A program made the position numbers and the translations under genes. A stretch of DNA of 64,000 bases. It comes from Muscardinus avellanarius. Lineage: Eukaryota; Chordata; Mammalia; Rodentia; Gliridae. Each line of letters starts with the position of its first letter. Position 1 is the stretch's first letter. This document shows, piece by piece, positions 20,480 to 31,192 of the stretch. Location of the stretch: the NCBI GenBank assembly GCA_963383645.1, contig OY726561.1, positions 23,826,795-23,890,794 on the forward strand, read 5' to 3'. Below the pieces are notes generated by a model that had not been told where the DNA came from, made no database searches, and saw only the letters and a program-made list of their open reading frames with translations.

Positions 20480-20655
20480 TTTGTATTTATTTCATAATAG
20501 ATTCTTCCATTTTTGAGTATAAAAATCATTGATTCTTTTGTCATTTGTCTTCTGGATTGATTGTTGGCTCTCTGAAGGCAGTGATCTCTTCATTCATTCA
20601 CTAAAAAGTACCCAGTAGAAATACTTACAAATCAATACTCAACAACAATTTGCAA
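20480..20655 (+). mobile_element. Possible L2 LINE 3' remnant
   Basis: TGTTGGCTCTCTGAAGGCAG then CTCTTCATTCATTC and 'acccagtagaaatact' echo the L2 3' block that reads 'ctccatgagggcaggg ... ccagtgcctagaac'. Decay is strong, so this is tentative. Confidence 0.35.
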
Positions 20656-20853
20656 TATAGACTCTGTGAAATCTATTATCTGTGAGATGCTGTTGGTCAT
20701 GTGGCTGAAAAGATGCACATTATGATCAGCTACTAGATGTCTGTATAGGATCGATTGATTAAATACAGGTCATCCAATTAAATGCGATTTTCAGATTAAA
20801 GCTGAAATAGTTATCAATTATTTCACTAGATATACTTATAACAAGATGTTTTT

Positions 20854-21025
20854 TGGCCAGGCAAGGTGAAACATGCATATGATCCCAGCACTTGGAAGGC
20901 TGAGACAAGAGGATTGCAGATTTGAGGCCAGCATTTAAAACAGAGGAAGACTTTGATTCAAAATAAAAAGGGCCCATGGCATAGCTAGGAGGTAAAGGGC
21001 CTCTGATTTAAATTCTCTGTAGAAA
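20854..21025 (+). mobile_element. B1-ID SINE, type A, old
   Basis: GGCCAGGCAAGGTGAAACAT, ATCCCAGCACTTGGAAGGCT, linker, and a degraded ID half (GGGCCCATGGCATAGCTAGG). Confidence 0.75.
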
Positions 21026-21029
21026 ACAA

Positions 21030-21515
21030 ACAGGGCATCTACCCTAAAGAATTGAAACCAAAGTACTAAACTAATGCTTGCATAGCTATGTTCATAGCCA
21101 CCCAATTCAGTTACCAAACTATGGAACCAGCAAAGATGTCCATCAGCAGATGAATGGATTGCAGAACTACAGGATCAGGTGTTCTCCCTAATTTTCAGAA
21201 GCTAAGGAGGAAAAAGATCATTGGAGGAACTCTAGACTAAAATGGAGAAACCATAGAGTAGCAAATAAGGCCCCTGGCTGAGGGGAATGTGAGGGAGAAA
21301 GTGGGAAAATCCCTAATGGACATCATGTACATTCATAAACATATCAAAGTCAACCGCTAAGCCAAACATAAGGAGGGAGCGGGGAGGGAATGGGGTGGGA
21401 ACTGGAGAAGGGCTAAATGAGTGATACATGCATGTATGCCTCTAACATCTTGTCCTCTCATAAGAAGTATGACTACTATGCACCACTGAAAAATTAAAAA
21501 CAAACACAACAAAAC
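21030..21515 (+). mobile_element. L1 3' end
   Basis: ATCTACCCTAAAGAATTGAA, CCAAACTATGGAACCAGC and GTCCATCAGCAGATGAATGG are hallmarks of the L1 tail. A purine-rich tract and the terminal TGCATGTATGCCTCTAACAT block follow. Sense strand and closely related to the copy at 8212-8697. Confidence 0.85.
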
Positions 21516-21559
21516 ATAAACAAGAATAGCAAAAAATGAGATACTTTTAATTACCTAAA

Positions 21560-21662
21560 TTAAATTTAATTGGGTGGTATGTGCATGTATGTCTCCACAA
21601 GTCTTTTATCACATTAAGATATATGACTGCAATGCAACAATAAAAATATTTTTTAAATAAAT
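21560..21662 (+). mobile_element. Second L1 3' terminal fragment
   Basis: Repeats only the last part of the L1 3' UTR (GGTATGTGCATGTATGTCTC, CACATTAAGATATATGACTG, CAACAATAAAA). A separate severely truncated insertion directly behind the first. Confidence 0.7.
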
Positions 21663-21814
21663 AAATGTAATTAGAATCCTGGTTACATTTATTTGTTAAA
21701 TCCTAGTACTTTTTTTTATTAAATCTAGTAAGCCTGTCACAGAGTATAATCTAAGCAGAAAGGTGAATAAATGGCTAATAAAAATCATTGGTGCATTACT
21801 GTTTTCTAAGATCT

Positions 21815-22135
21815 TCAATTTATTCTTTTAAATGTTTCGTAATTTTCCTTGTAGAGGTCTTTTACCTCCTTGGGTAGGTTTATTTCTAAGTATTTTACTT
21901 TTAGGGAGCATATCCTGAGTGCAAATATTTTCTGCATTTCTTTTTCAGTGGATTTATGGTTTGCATACAGAAAAGTTTCCGACTTTTTAAGATTTATTTT
22001 TTTATTCAATCACTTTGGTTTATTTATTAATTCTATAAGACTTTTGTTTGAGTTTATTGGTTGGTGCACTATAATTACACAAAATAGAGGGAGTAATGAC
22101 ACATCAGAAAAAAACTGGATTTGATATGTTGATTT
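21815..22135 (-). mobile_element. L1 ORF2 fragment, reverse strand
   Basis: The minus strand encodes a short stretch with K-Y-L-E-I-N-L-P-K-E-V-K-D-L-Y-K-E-N-Y at about 21815-21900, the conserved L1 ORF2 motif downstream of the reverse transcriptase core. This part is open for 64 codons, but both ends are lost, so it is a fossil. Confidence 0.88.
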
Positions 22136-22167
22136 TCCTTTGTATAAAATTCTGATTTTCTTTACTT

Positions 22168-22174
22168 TCTCTAT

Positions 22175-22209
<35 letters not shown>

Positions 22210-22213
22210 TTTT
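22168..22213. repeat. (TTTA)n microsatellite
   Basis: About 11 ATTT units forming the antisense A-rich tail of the next SINE. Confidence 0.95.
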
Positions 22214-22400
22214 TCTACATGGCATTGGGAAATGAACCCAGTGGCATTATCCATTTGAGCTCTACCCTCAGATGTTTTTTACTTTTTATTTTGAAACAGG
22301 TCTGTGCAAGCCACTACAGACTTGATCTTAATCCTCTTGTCTCAGCCTCCCAAGTACTAAGTTTACACACATATATCACTGTATCTGGTTTAAATACATA
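22214..22400 (-). mobile_element. B1-ID SINE, type A, old
   Basis: Antisense ID half (GGCATTGGGAAATGAACCC), linker, shortened B1 half ending TATATCACTGTATCTGG. Its tail is the TTTA array to the left. Confidence 0.8.
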
Positions 22401-22409
22401 ATTTTAAAG

Positions 22410-22650
22410 TTGTATGCCAAGGTGAGGTACAACCACTATTTTTTTATAATTTTGTTGGTGAACTGTAACTAATTATACAGCATAGTAAGGAAGGGGTAGT
22501 GGTGGGGAGAGGGCACCAAGCACAGTCTGAATATATGCCATTTTCAATATGATCCACATCAAAATAAAAAATTAAAATTAAAAAAATTCAAAGTGATACA
22601 TACATGCACATATCACTTGGTACATTTCAGCCTACAGATATGCTCCTAAT
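22410..22650. mobile_element. L1 3' UTR fragments
   Basis: The piece at 22490-22575 shows GGGCACCAAGCACAGTCTG and 'atgccattttcaatatgat', like 37140-37200. The piece at 22585-22640 carries TGATACATACATGCACATAT, related to 38130 and 45125. Orientations appear mixed. Confidence 0.55.
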
Positions 22651-23038
22651 CAGCTATATGGAATGTTTTTGCTTCAGTGCAATTTATTCCAGAGGCCTCA
22701 TTGGTAAAAATTATTTTCATGGGAAATAGCTTGAAATATATGGGATATTTGAGCATATCCAAGCACACTAATAATTATGCTAAAGATGCAAAACAATTCA
22801 GAATTAAATACACCAGGATGTTAGTTTGTTTATGTCAAAATGCCTACACTTTTCACAAAATGGGTCTCCTGGCATTGCCTTTGGAGCTATGTTCTTGAAT
22901 TAGTGTTAAGAAAATTTGAAAAAACAAAGTATCCTGTTTTAGGATGTTTCATAGGCTACACTTAAGACCATTTTGTACTATCTCTCTCAGAGTTTACCAG
23001 TAAAGGTGCACACAATAAATTATTTCCAAACTCATTAC
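22651..23038. other. DNA without recognised genes
   Basis: Unique-looking sequence just downstream, on the minus strand, of the candidate exon at 23039-23092. No repeat recognised. Confidence 0.4.
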
Positions 23039-23092
23039 CACGGCACACTTCAAACTGAATCCGAGGCTCACTGCTGTTGAAAACCTTAAACA
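23039..23092 (-). other. Candidate 54-nt symmetrical exon
   Basis: On the minus strand a run of 11 T ends in CAG immediately before position 23092, with a plausible branch site (TGCTAAGAC) about 30 bases upstream. After 54 nt comes a donor-like GTAATGAGT starting at 23038. In one frame the segment is open and reads F-K-V-F-N-S-S-E-P-R-I-Q-F-E-V-C-R. The length is a multiple of three, so inclusion would preserve frame. I do not recognise the protein, and I see no partner exon in the window. It could be a cassette exon of a large minus-strand gene, a decayed exon, or chance. Confidence 0.3.
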
Positions 23093-23960
23093 CTGAAAAA
23101 AAAAAATCTATCAATATGTCTTAGCAAGTGAATATTATTTTGAAGCTATTCTGAGAAATAATACTGCATAGCACTCGCTATTTGTAATATTTAATTCTGA
23201 TAAATGTGGTCCACTTTCTGTTCAATGACTAGCAAAATATTAGCAAACAAGAATAACTAGTCTTCTAAGATGTGTTTCTAAATCAATAGATTTTTTATTC
23301 TATCTTTATAAATGTAAAAAAGTCCAAACTTTTATAACTCCTCCTATATTCTAGCTATTGTCTTACTTAAATTATTTACTTTAATCTACGATCTGAAATT
23401 CCCTTGCATAGAAGCAAAGATGCATTTGACACTGTAACCATTAGTCAAGTCTGCTCTTATTGAATTTCATTAATAATATCACAGAGTAAAAATTGAAAGC
23501 AGCAGAGACTCCAACAGCAAAAGTGAATTTAGCAAATATATTTTAGTTTTCTCCCACATTTCTTCTTCATAAAAAATGTATTTGGAAAATAATTCCAGTT
23601 ACATGATATATATGAAAGGAGACTTTCAAATGTCTGTAATTTTAAGACAAATCTCAGCCAATAGCATGTGTAATGCAGTTTATATGTATCCAATTTTCAG
23701 TTAGATAAATATTTTAAATGTCATATATTCACCTGCTTTCATTAATAAATAGCCGATTCATTATTCTATAGAGAATTGATGGTGTCCTTGATTATAAGAG
23801 AGTAAACACTTTACTCACTTCAATGTTGGAACACTTTTAAACCAATGCACTTTCTTCTCCTGTATGATTATGTCAAACGTTATAAATGGCAACCAAGTAC
23901 TCATAGTTTTATGACGAAAACTGTGCAAAAGCAACGTACATTGAACTCATATGCTGAGAA
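23093..23960. other. DNA without recognised genes
   Basis: No repeat family recognised; would be intronic if the candidate exon to the left is real. Confidence 0.4.
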
Positions 23961-23969
23961 TTATTGCAA

Positions 23970-24169
23970 GCGGGGCGTGGTGGCTCACGCTTGTAATCCC
24001 CGCGCTTGGGAGGCGGAGACAGGAGGATCGCGCAGGTTGGAAGCCAGCCGCGCTGGTTTAAGAGACCCTGTTTCCAAATAAAAAAGTATAAAATAGGTCT
24101 GGGAGTGTAGCCCGGAGGTAGAAGGGCTTCCAGGAACCCCAGTCCCATCAAAAATAAAATAAAATAAAA
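23970..24169 (+). mobile_element. B1-ID SINE, B-short, young, with TSD
   Basis: Retains many CpG sites (CGCGCTTGGG, GATCGCGCAGG, GCCGCGCTGG) and the diagnostic B-short ID half. Direct repeats TATTGCAA at 23962-23969 and 24170-24177; tail of AAAAT units. CpG retention argues for recent insertion. Confidence 0.95.
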
Positions 24170-24267
24170 TATTGCAATGTGATTTTTAAAAAAAAAACTT
24201 TCCACACATAAAGATGGAATGCAACTACAGCAACTACAATAAAATGTTAAAAATAAATTACATATAA

Positions 24268-24326
24268 AATTTTATTTTATTTTATTTTATTTATTTATTT
24301 ATTTTATTTTTATTTTATTTTTTTTT
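24268..24326. repeat. (TTTTA)n / (TTTA)n array
   Basis: Antisense A-rich tail of the following SINE expanded into penta- and tetranucleotide units. Confidence 0.9.
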
Positions 24327-24543
24327 GGGGGGGTGGTACTAGGGGTGGAACTCAGAGGCTTTCTATCTCCGGGCTATACTCCCAGACCTTTTTCCTTTTT
24401 TTTTTTTTTTTTTTTGAAACAGGGTCTCGCTAAGTTGCTGAAAGCCTCACTAAGTAGCTGAGGCTGGCTTCAAACCCTTGCGATCCTCCTGTGTCAGCCT
24501 CCCAAGCACGGGGATTACAAGCGTGCACCACCACGCCCGGCAG
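24327..24543 (-). mobile_element. B1-ID SINE, B-long
   Basis: GGTGGTACTAGGGGTGGAAC, CTCCGGGCTATACTCCCAGA, long T tract in the linker, then CTAAGTTGCTGAAAGCC (B-long feature) and CACCACGCCCGGC. Lies 157 bp from an opposite-strand B-short copy. Confidence 0.92.
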
Positions 24544-24814
24544 AAATATATTTTAAAAACATCCTAAAATTAAAATTGTTACATTTTTAATCCAAGAAAA
24601 CGTGTTATTAAGTGGTTTGTAAGATATAACCAAATATTACAATAATCTTAATAAAGGTGGTATTCTTTTTTTATCTGTTTCCTAGTAGGTACCACAAAAG
24701 AAAGTTTTTTTGTGTTACTATTGAAAGCTTTTTAACATTAATTAAAATATAATTATGAATTATATAAATATAATTTAATATATAGTTGCTGGATTCAATG
24801 TAGATAATTTATTT

Positions 24815-25032
24815 ATTTTTTACTTTTTTGTTGTAAGAGGGATGTAACCCAGAAGCATTTTGCCTCCAAGCTACATTTCCAGCCCTATTTTTTATTCTTT
24901 ATTTTGAAACAAGGTCTCACTGAGTTTTGGAGGGCCTAACTAAGTAGCTGAGGCTGGCCTCGAACCTGTGATTGTCCTGTCTCAGGCTCCCAAGTACTGG
25001 GATTACAAGTGTGCGCCACCATGCTTGGCTTA
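24815..25032 (-). mobile_element. B1-ID SINE, type A
   Basis: Antisense ID half (GTAACCCAGAAGCATTTTGC), linker, B1 half with GTAGCTGAGGCTGGCC to GCGCCACCATGCTTGGC. Confidence 0.88.
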
Positions 25033-25271
25033 AAGATATATATATTTTAAATTTTAGCTTGGGGCTCCAGCATGTAAAAATCTGTTTTTATTTCTCCTAA
25101 TTTACCAAACTGATGACGTTGTCACTACTCTGTCAGACAATAACTGGAAACAAATGCAAGCTTGCTAAAAAGTTTAAATAGGGAACTATGCTGAAAAAAA
25201 TCATCTATATTTGGTGAGAAAAGAATCAAAATGCAGAAACTCCACCTTCTATTTGTGTTATGCCATTTTTT

Positions 25272-25489
25272 TTTTTTATTTTTTGGTGGTACTGGGTGTG
25301 GAACCCAAGGGCTATTCTACATCTCAGCTATACTCCAGGACCTATTTTTATATTTTATTTGGGAACAGGGTCTCACTAAGTTGCCGAGAGTCTCACTAAG
25401 TAGCCGAGGCTGGCTTCGAACCTGTGCGATCCTCCTGTCTCAACCTTCCAAGCCCTGGGATTACAAGCATGCACCACCATGCCCGGCCT
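25272..25489 (-). mobile_element. B1-ID SINE, B-long, probable TSD
   Basis: GGTGGTACTGGGTGTGGAAC, TATACTCCAGGACC, GGGAACAGGGTCTCACTAAG and the B-long segment, ending CACCATGCCCGGC. Similar flanks TATGCCATTTTT (25259) and TATGCCGTTATT (25489) look like a decayed target duplication. The 96-codon frame is a SINE translation. Confidence 0.9.
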
Positions 25490-25499
25490 ATGCCGTTAT

Positions 25500-25985
25500 T
25501 TTAAATGATACTGGGAAATAAAAACAAGTGACCCATTTCCTTGTAGTAACTGGCATTTAAAAATAGAAGAACAGAATTCTTGTCATTTTGAAATATTAAC
25601 AATATATAAATCACGGCACTATTAATAATTAATATATTATCTTTTCTTTATACTCATGAAGAAAAAAAACTGTTGATTGAATGTAAACCTTTCTGTCCAC
25701 TTACATTAGCACTCTCAAGTAAAATTATTTATGATGTGTGTAAATTTAGTCAACCGTACTCTGCAACCTTTAAAAGACAGAAAATACATCTGAGGTTTTT
25801 TCTTTTGTTTTGTTTTGTTTTGATTTATTTGTATTTGCTCACCAGTCTTCTCAGGTGGCTACTGACCTAGAAAATGGGAACATCAAATATTTTTTCCAAA
25901 ATACAATTTCTCTGCTATTCCAGTCCGTGGCAATCAAGGGTAGTAACAGACAACAACAGTGTAAGTGGTGACAGTAGGTCAAAAT
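25500..25985. other. DNA without recognised genes
   Basis: No repeat or gene recognised. Confidence 0.4.
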
Positions 25986-25987
25986 GC

Positions 25988-26250
25988 CACAAAGCAGAAT
26001 CAAAAAGCAAGTTCATGTCTGTACCCAGCACTTTTTATCTTTGTGACTTTGAGCAATTAACTTTATCTCTGAGTACTTCATAGTTTTCTCAATTCTGAAG
26101 CAAGACTAAATATACCTAAAAATGTACTTTATATAAATATAATAAATATAATAAATATACCTTAATAAATCAGTGTAATTGAATAATTAAATAAGATTTT
26201 CCATGCAATATTTGTTAATACCAGTGTCTGGCACACATGGAATATTCATG
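25988..26250 (+). mobile_element. MIR
   Basis: CTTTGTGACTTTGAGCAATT, TTATCTCTGAGTACTTCATA, 'aattaaataagattt' and ACCAGTGTCTGGCACACA occur in the order and spacing of the MIR core and 3' end. Confidence 0.85.
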
Positions 26251-26599
26251 AAGGTTTAGTTTTTGTTATAGTTTTCTTCTAAATTACATATTCCTTATAT
26301 TTTAATAAGCATTGCAGAATATATGTTTGTAATTTGAAATATGTCCTTAAGAAAATATTCTACAAGTCTTTATCATCTTTGAATTTAGATCTGTTTAAAT
26401 AGTAATAATACCATAATCTTTTCCAAGTGAGGTTTCTTAGCCAACATTTAATGTATGGTAATTAATCATACCAGTGGCTGCAAGTGTCACATTATAAATT
26501 TATTAACACACCCTTCTCTACTTGACCATGTAATTTATCACTATATCAAAATCTACAGCCAAAGTGAATTTCCAAAGACCCTCAAAATAAAAATCTGAT
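26251..26599. other. A+T-rich DNA, no gene recognised
   Basis: No feature recognised. Confidence 0.4.
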
Positions 26600-27114
26600 G
26601 TATTCAATCACCTCTTAAGATTTTTAAATTTTCAAAGTAGTTTAAGGTCTACAGAAAAAAAAATTGACTAGAAAATAGAGAATTCCCATATATGCTCCCT
26701 TTTTAGCATTCACAGCCTTCCCAACTATCAAAATTATGCACAATGGAGTGTATCTATTAAAACCGGTTTGTCATAATTATTGCTCCAAGTCCACAGTTTA
26801 CTTTAGGGTTGACTCTTGGTATTGCACCTTCTATGGATTTTGACACATAACCACCATAGAAGTATCATATAAAAAAAAAGGTTTACAACCTTCTGTATCT
26901 TCCTAAGCTCCTCGTGTTCTTCTTCCCTCACAAAAACCTACTGGAAATATTTAATCTTTTAATTTTCCCCATGGCTTTACCTTTTACAGAATGTCATACC
27001 ATTTGAATTGCAGTAGCCTTTCAGATATTTTTCTTCACTAAGTAATATGCATTTAAGTTTACTTCATGACTCTTTATTGCCTGATATCTTCTTGCTTTTC
27101 AACAGTAAATAATT

Positions 27115-27232
27115 TTTAATTTTTTATATTGGTGCATTGTAGTCATACATCTTAATGGGGCACAAGATGGTAGAGACTTAAATGCACACATCACTTATTT
27201 AGCCCCTCCCCAAATTGTCTGAAATTACTATA
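27115..27232 (-). mobile_element. L1 3' terminal block inside the older L1
   Basis: TTGGTGCATTGTAGTCATAC, ATCTTAATGGGGCACAAGAT and ACACATCACTTATTTAGCCC form the reverse complement of the younger L1 3' end also seen at 46495 and 56405. It interrupts the older L1 tail, so it is a separate, later, truncated insertion. Confidence 0.75.
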
Positions 27233-28140
27233 CATTATTTTTCCACTTACCTACTGAAGAGTGCCATGATTATTTTCAAATTTTATGAATAAAATATTTA
27301 ACTTTAGAGCATTATGAATGTAGCTGCTATAACCATGTTTGGGTAGATTTTTTATGTGGACTCAGTTTTTAACTCATAAATTTCACAAGTTCATTGTTGT
27401 TAGATAGGTGTCACTGATGATTATATCTTAGCCTTGTACTTTGCAACTCTCCTACAATTGCATACTAATTCTAAAAAATTTTGACAGTTCTTTCAGACAT
27501 TTTTGCATTGACAATTATGCCATCTGTGAGGAAAGTCAGGATTATTTATTGTTTTACAATCTGTGTACATTTTTTGTGTTTCTTATTAAATAGAAACTTG
27601 TGACATGACATAGAAAAAAATGTTGAGAAGGGAACATTACTACATGTTTCCTGAAATGAGTGAGAAGCTTTAAGTTTCTCAGCACTAAGTATAACATCAG
27701 ATATAAGTTTTTGTAATTGTTCTTTATGGAGTTGAGGAAATTATCTTCTCTTGCTATTTTATCTGAGACATTTAATTACAAATGAATATTGGATTTCATC
27801 AAATATTTTCTCTTCATATATTGATATGATCATGTGGTTTATCTTATGTAGATTGATATTGTTATTTTCAAATATTGAATTGGCCCTTGTGTACTTGGAA
27901 TAAGTCCAATTTGGTTATGTTCCTAATTAACTTTATACATCATTGGATTCAATTTGCTAATATTTGGTCAAAATTTTTGCATGTGATGTCTATAAGATAT
28001 ATTGATTTGCTGCTTTCTGTTCTCATAGGTCTGTATTATGATTAGTTACTAGGATAATAGTGGCCTCATCACATGAGTTAGGGAGTTAGAAGTAGTCCTC
28101 AACTTTCATCTTTCAGGAGATTATTGAAAAATAATATATA

Positions 28141-28324
28141 GGCCGGGCGTGCACGCTTGTAATCCCCGCGCTCGGGAGCCAGAGACAGGAGGATCAAGCA
28201 GGTTCAAAGCCAGCAGAGCTGGCTTAAGAGACCCTGTTTCCCAAAATAAAAAAAAATAGGTCTGGGAGTGTAGCCCGGAGGTAGAAGGGCTTCCAGGAAC
28301 CCCAGTACCACCAAAAAAAAAAAA

Positions 28325-28356
<32 letters not shown>

Positions 28357-28374
28357 GAAAAAGAAAGAAAAAAA
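28141..28374 (+). mobile_element. B1-ID SINE, B-short, 15-bp TSD
   Basis: GGCCGGGCGTGCACGCTTGT start with a small deletion of the GTGGCG box, B-short ID half, and a long A/AAAG tail (28311-28374). Exact 15-bp direct repeats GAAAAATAATATATA at 28126-28140 and 28375-28389. Confidence 0.95.
28323..28374. repeat. (GAAA)n tail array
   Basis: Poly(A) tail of the SINE turned into an AAAG microsatellite. Confidence 0.93.
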
Positions 28375-28540
28375 GAAAAATAATATATATTCTTTCTTAA
28401 ATATTTGTATAATTTACCTGCAAATCTGTGTTGGATTGGTGCTTTCCTTCATGGAACGTTATTAACTATCACCTCAATTTCTTTAATATAGGCTTACTCA
28501 GATTTTATTTTTCAATTGAGTACAATTTAACATACAGCTT

Positions 28541-28755
28541 TCTAGCTGGGCATGGTGGCACACCCTTGTAATCCCCGCATTTAGGAGCTGGCAACCAGAG
28601 GATAACAGTTCGCAGACTGCCTGGGGTACTTGGCGAGGGCCTTTGCAACTCAGTTAGACCCTGTTTTAAAAATAAAAAGACTAAAAACTAGGGCTGGGGG
28701 TGTGGCTCGGAGGTACGATGCTGCTAGGCTCCATCCCTGGTACCGCAAATATATA
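28541..28755 (+). mobile_element. B1-ID SINE, type A, inserted in L1
   Basis: GCTGGGCATGGTGGCACACC, diverged B1, linker, ID half GGGGTGTGGCTCGGAGGTA ending CATCCCTGGTACCGCAAA. Confidence 0.9.
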
Positions 28756-29030
28756 GAGATATAGATATTTCTAGGAACTGGTTCACATCATGTAGCTTAT
28801 CAAATTTGTAAGCAGAGGGTTTTGCATAAAATGTTATTACTATCTACTTAGTGTTCATGAGATTTGTAAGAAATTCCGTACTTTCATTTCTGACATTATT
28901 TATTTATGTCTTCTCTCTTTTTACTGGTAGCCAAGCAAAAGGTTTGTCATCTTTACTGACCATTCAATTAACCTGTTTTTTTTCTACATTCTCTATTTCC
29001 TAGTCCTACTCTAATTTTTATTTCCTTTCT

Positions 29031-29224
29031 TTTTTTGTGGTTCTAGGGATTGAACCCAGGTACATTCTACTTTCAAGCTACACCCCAGCCTAATTTTTTA
29101 TTCTTTATTTGGAAACAGGGTCTTACTAAGTTTTAGAGCACCTCACTAGCTGAGGCTGGCCTCAAACCCTCCTGTCTCAGTCTCCTAAGTACTGGGATTA
29201 CATGTGTGCACCACCACGCCCAGC
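29031..29224 (-). mobile_element. B1-ID SINE, type A, first insertion at a reused site
   Basis: Antisense ID half (GTGGTTCTAGGGATTGAACC), linker, B1 half ending CACCACGCCCAGC. Flanked by TTATTTCCTTTCT at 29018-29030 and 29225-29237. Confidence 0.92.
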
Positions 29225-29237
29225 TTATTTCCTTTCT

Positions 29238-29476
29238 GTTTTTTTTTTGTTTGTTTGTTTGTTTTTTGGTGGTACTGGGGGTGGAACACAGAGGCTTTCT
29301 ACCTCCAGGCTATACTCCCAGACCTATTTTATAATTTTTATAATTTATTTGGAAACAGGGTCTCACTAAGTTGTTGAGAGCCTCACTAAGTAGCTGAGGC
29401 TGACTTTGAACCTGTGTGATCCTCCTGTCTAAGCCTGCCAGAGCGGGTATTACAAGCCTGCGCCACCACACCCTGC
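29238..29476 (-). mobile_element. B1-ID SINE, B-long, second insertion at the same site
   Basis: T tract with (GTTT)n, then GGTGGTACTGGGGGTGGAAC and the B-long B1 half, ending CACCACACCCTGC. It starts right after the second copy of TTATTTCCTTTCT, and a third partial copy (TTCCTTTCT, 29477-29485) follows. Confidence 0.93.
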
Positions 29477-29560
29477 TTCCTTTCTTTTAAGGTATTGAGT
29501 TAATTTGCTCTTCATCCTGTTTCCTAATATTCAAGCACATGTATTTTAAGAATAATGCAT

Positions 29561-30875
29561 TACAAACATGATAGTTTTTTATGCAGACTAAAAACAAAGA
29601 ATTATTATTACCATTGAGTCATATCCATTTTCTTCAAAATTTGTATTTAATTATGATTAAAGTGTTGATTATCTGATATGATTTCAAGTGGAGACTAATA
29701 AGATGAATGTCATTGCTTTCTTAGGTAAAATTGGCAGGCTTCTCTGGAAAGTGTACAAAAATTTTGATTTTAATTCTCAACCACTCATTCACAGTAACCC
29801 CCTCATGTTACTCCAACAAGCAAATAAACAAAAAAGAAAGGAGCAAATTTGAGAATTTTACTGGAGGTTAGCCACATAAGAGAACACAAGAAAGTTGAAC
29901 AATGATATTAAAAATATCATTTGGATCTTAGGCAACAGAAAGGCAAAATAGTTAAAAGATCATGGCAAAAGACCTAAATATGTTGACATCATTGTTGATA
30001 AAGCTTCATGGAGGAATTCAATCTGAATACTCTGGCTGGCTAGAAAAATTTCATTATACAATACAGACCATTTAAAGGAGATACAGCATGGTGAAGAGTC
30101 AATGAACTAGTGATTGCAAATTGGTGTAGTAAGAATGGCTTTTTGAACTATTTGAACAAGATAAATTCAAACAAAAGCCTTCATAACTTAGGGGAATCAT
30201 TCCTGTTGCCAGTTTTATCACACAATCTAAAGGTGATCTGAAATACTATTGATGGAATTGTCTTGCATAGGAGTTGAAAAAGGAAAGAGAGGAAGGGGGT
30301 GGATAAGTCAGAGAAAAAGAAACATGGGAAGAATACCACGCTGATGATTGAGTAAAAATCTAGTAACCCACCAATGGTTTTTTGACTCGTATTCTACTTA
30401 CATCTACTAGAGAAGCTATCACTTGATATTTTCAAAACCTTCCCTACTGAGCCATCAGAGAGTGTTGTGCATGCCTCCTGGGAGTCCAATCATTATATAA
30501 CCATAAATTTGATTGCCAAATGGTCAAGAGTCTGTGGTTACAATAGACACAATAGGCAGTTACGTGCCTTAAATACCAAAATTGAAGATGCAGAAATATA
30601 CATCACCTTATTTTGGGGAATAGAAAGCTATTAAACAGAGTTGAAAACACATGAACTCCAGATGGGAATGAAGTAATAGGCATCATAAGGTAGGTCCAAA
30701 TTCCCTTAGGGATGACTATTTTTAAACAAGGTTATAATAGGTTTTATAGTATATACAAACTAAATTATACCTAGGTTAGACTTCACTAACCAGGCTCAAT
30801 TCACCTCTGTGACCAAGGCAGTGACTAGATTTGTCAGCAACTCACTTGGAAACCACAAATACATTGTTTTCTGGT
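29561..30875. other. Unique-looking DNA, no gene recognised
   Basis: About 1.3 kb less A+T-rich than average here. I see no known repeat, no convincing splice-bounded frame and no RNA gene. Confidence 0.4.
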
Positions 30876-30885
30876 TTATTGCAAA

Positions 30886-30887
<2 letters not shown>

Positions 30888-30977
<90 letters not shown>
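30888..30977. repeat. (TG)n(AG)n compound microsatellite
   Basis: About 21 TG units switch cleanly to about 24 AG units. The array lies between the left target duplication and the antisense ID half of the next SINE, so it is that SINE's transformed tail. Cys/Val- and Arg/Glu-rich frames across it are artefacts. Confidence 0.97.
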
Positions 30978-30981
<4 letters not shown>

Positions 30982-31192
30982 AGAGTGTGTGTGTGTGTCT
31001 GGGGATGGAATGCAGGGGCATTCTACCACCGAGCTATACCCCCTGCCCTATTTTTTATTCTTTATTTTGAAACCGGGTCTCACTGAGTTGCAGAGGGCCT
31101 CACTAAGTAGGTGAGGCTGTCGGCGGGCCATTATCCTCCAGGTCTCAGTCTCCTGAATGCTAGGATTACAAGCGTGTGCCACCACTCCCGGC
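30888..31192 (-). mobile_element. B1-ID SINE, type A, with microsatellite tail and TSD
   Basis: Tail array 30888-30977, then the antisense ID half (GTCTGGGGATGGAATGCAGG), linker and B1 ending CACCACTCCCGGC. Exact 12-bp direct repeats TTATTGCAAATC at 30876-30887 and 31193-31204. Confidence 0.95.

Larger units (their letters stand above)
26600..29560 (-). mobile_element. Long old L1, reverse strand, with four nested SINEs
   Basis: From left to right this reads as the reverse complement of an L1: 3' UTR (26600-27110), the 'cctactgaag' and 'gaataaaata' tail blocks (27240-27420), then ORF2 (27430-28140, resuming at 28390, 28756 and 29486). Recognisable ORF2 text includes ATGATCATGTGGTTTATCTT, TTGCTAATATTTGGTCAAAA and TTGTCATCTTTACTGACCAT. 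It is full of indels and stops. A separate L1 3' terminal block sits at about 27115-27230. SINEs occupy about 28141-28374, 28541-28755, 29031-29224 and 29238-29476. The 5' part of the L1 is missing. Confidence 0.88.

Noticed and set aside
28319..28375. CRISPR-like regular array
   Set aside because: A simple AAAG tail repeat without spacers; vertebrate DNA. The same applies to all other short-period arrays here.
30796..31086. Frames with Cys-Val and Arg-Glu runs
   Set aside because: Pure translation of a TG/AG microsatellite and SINE.
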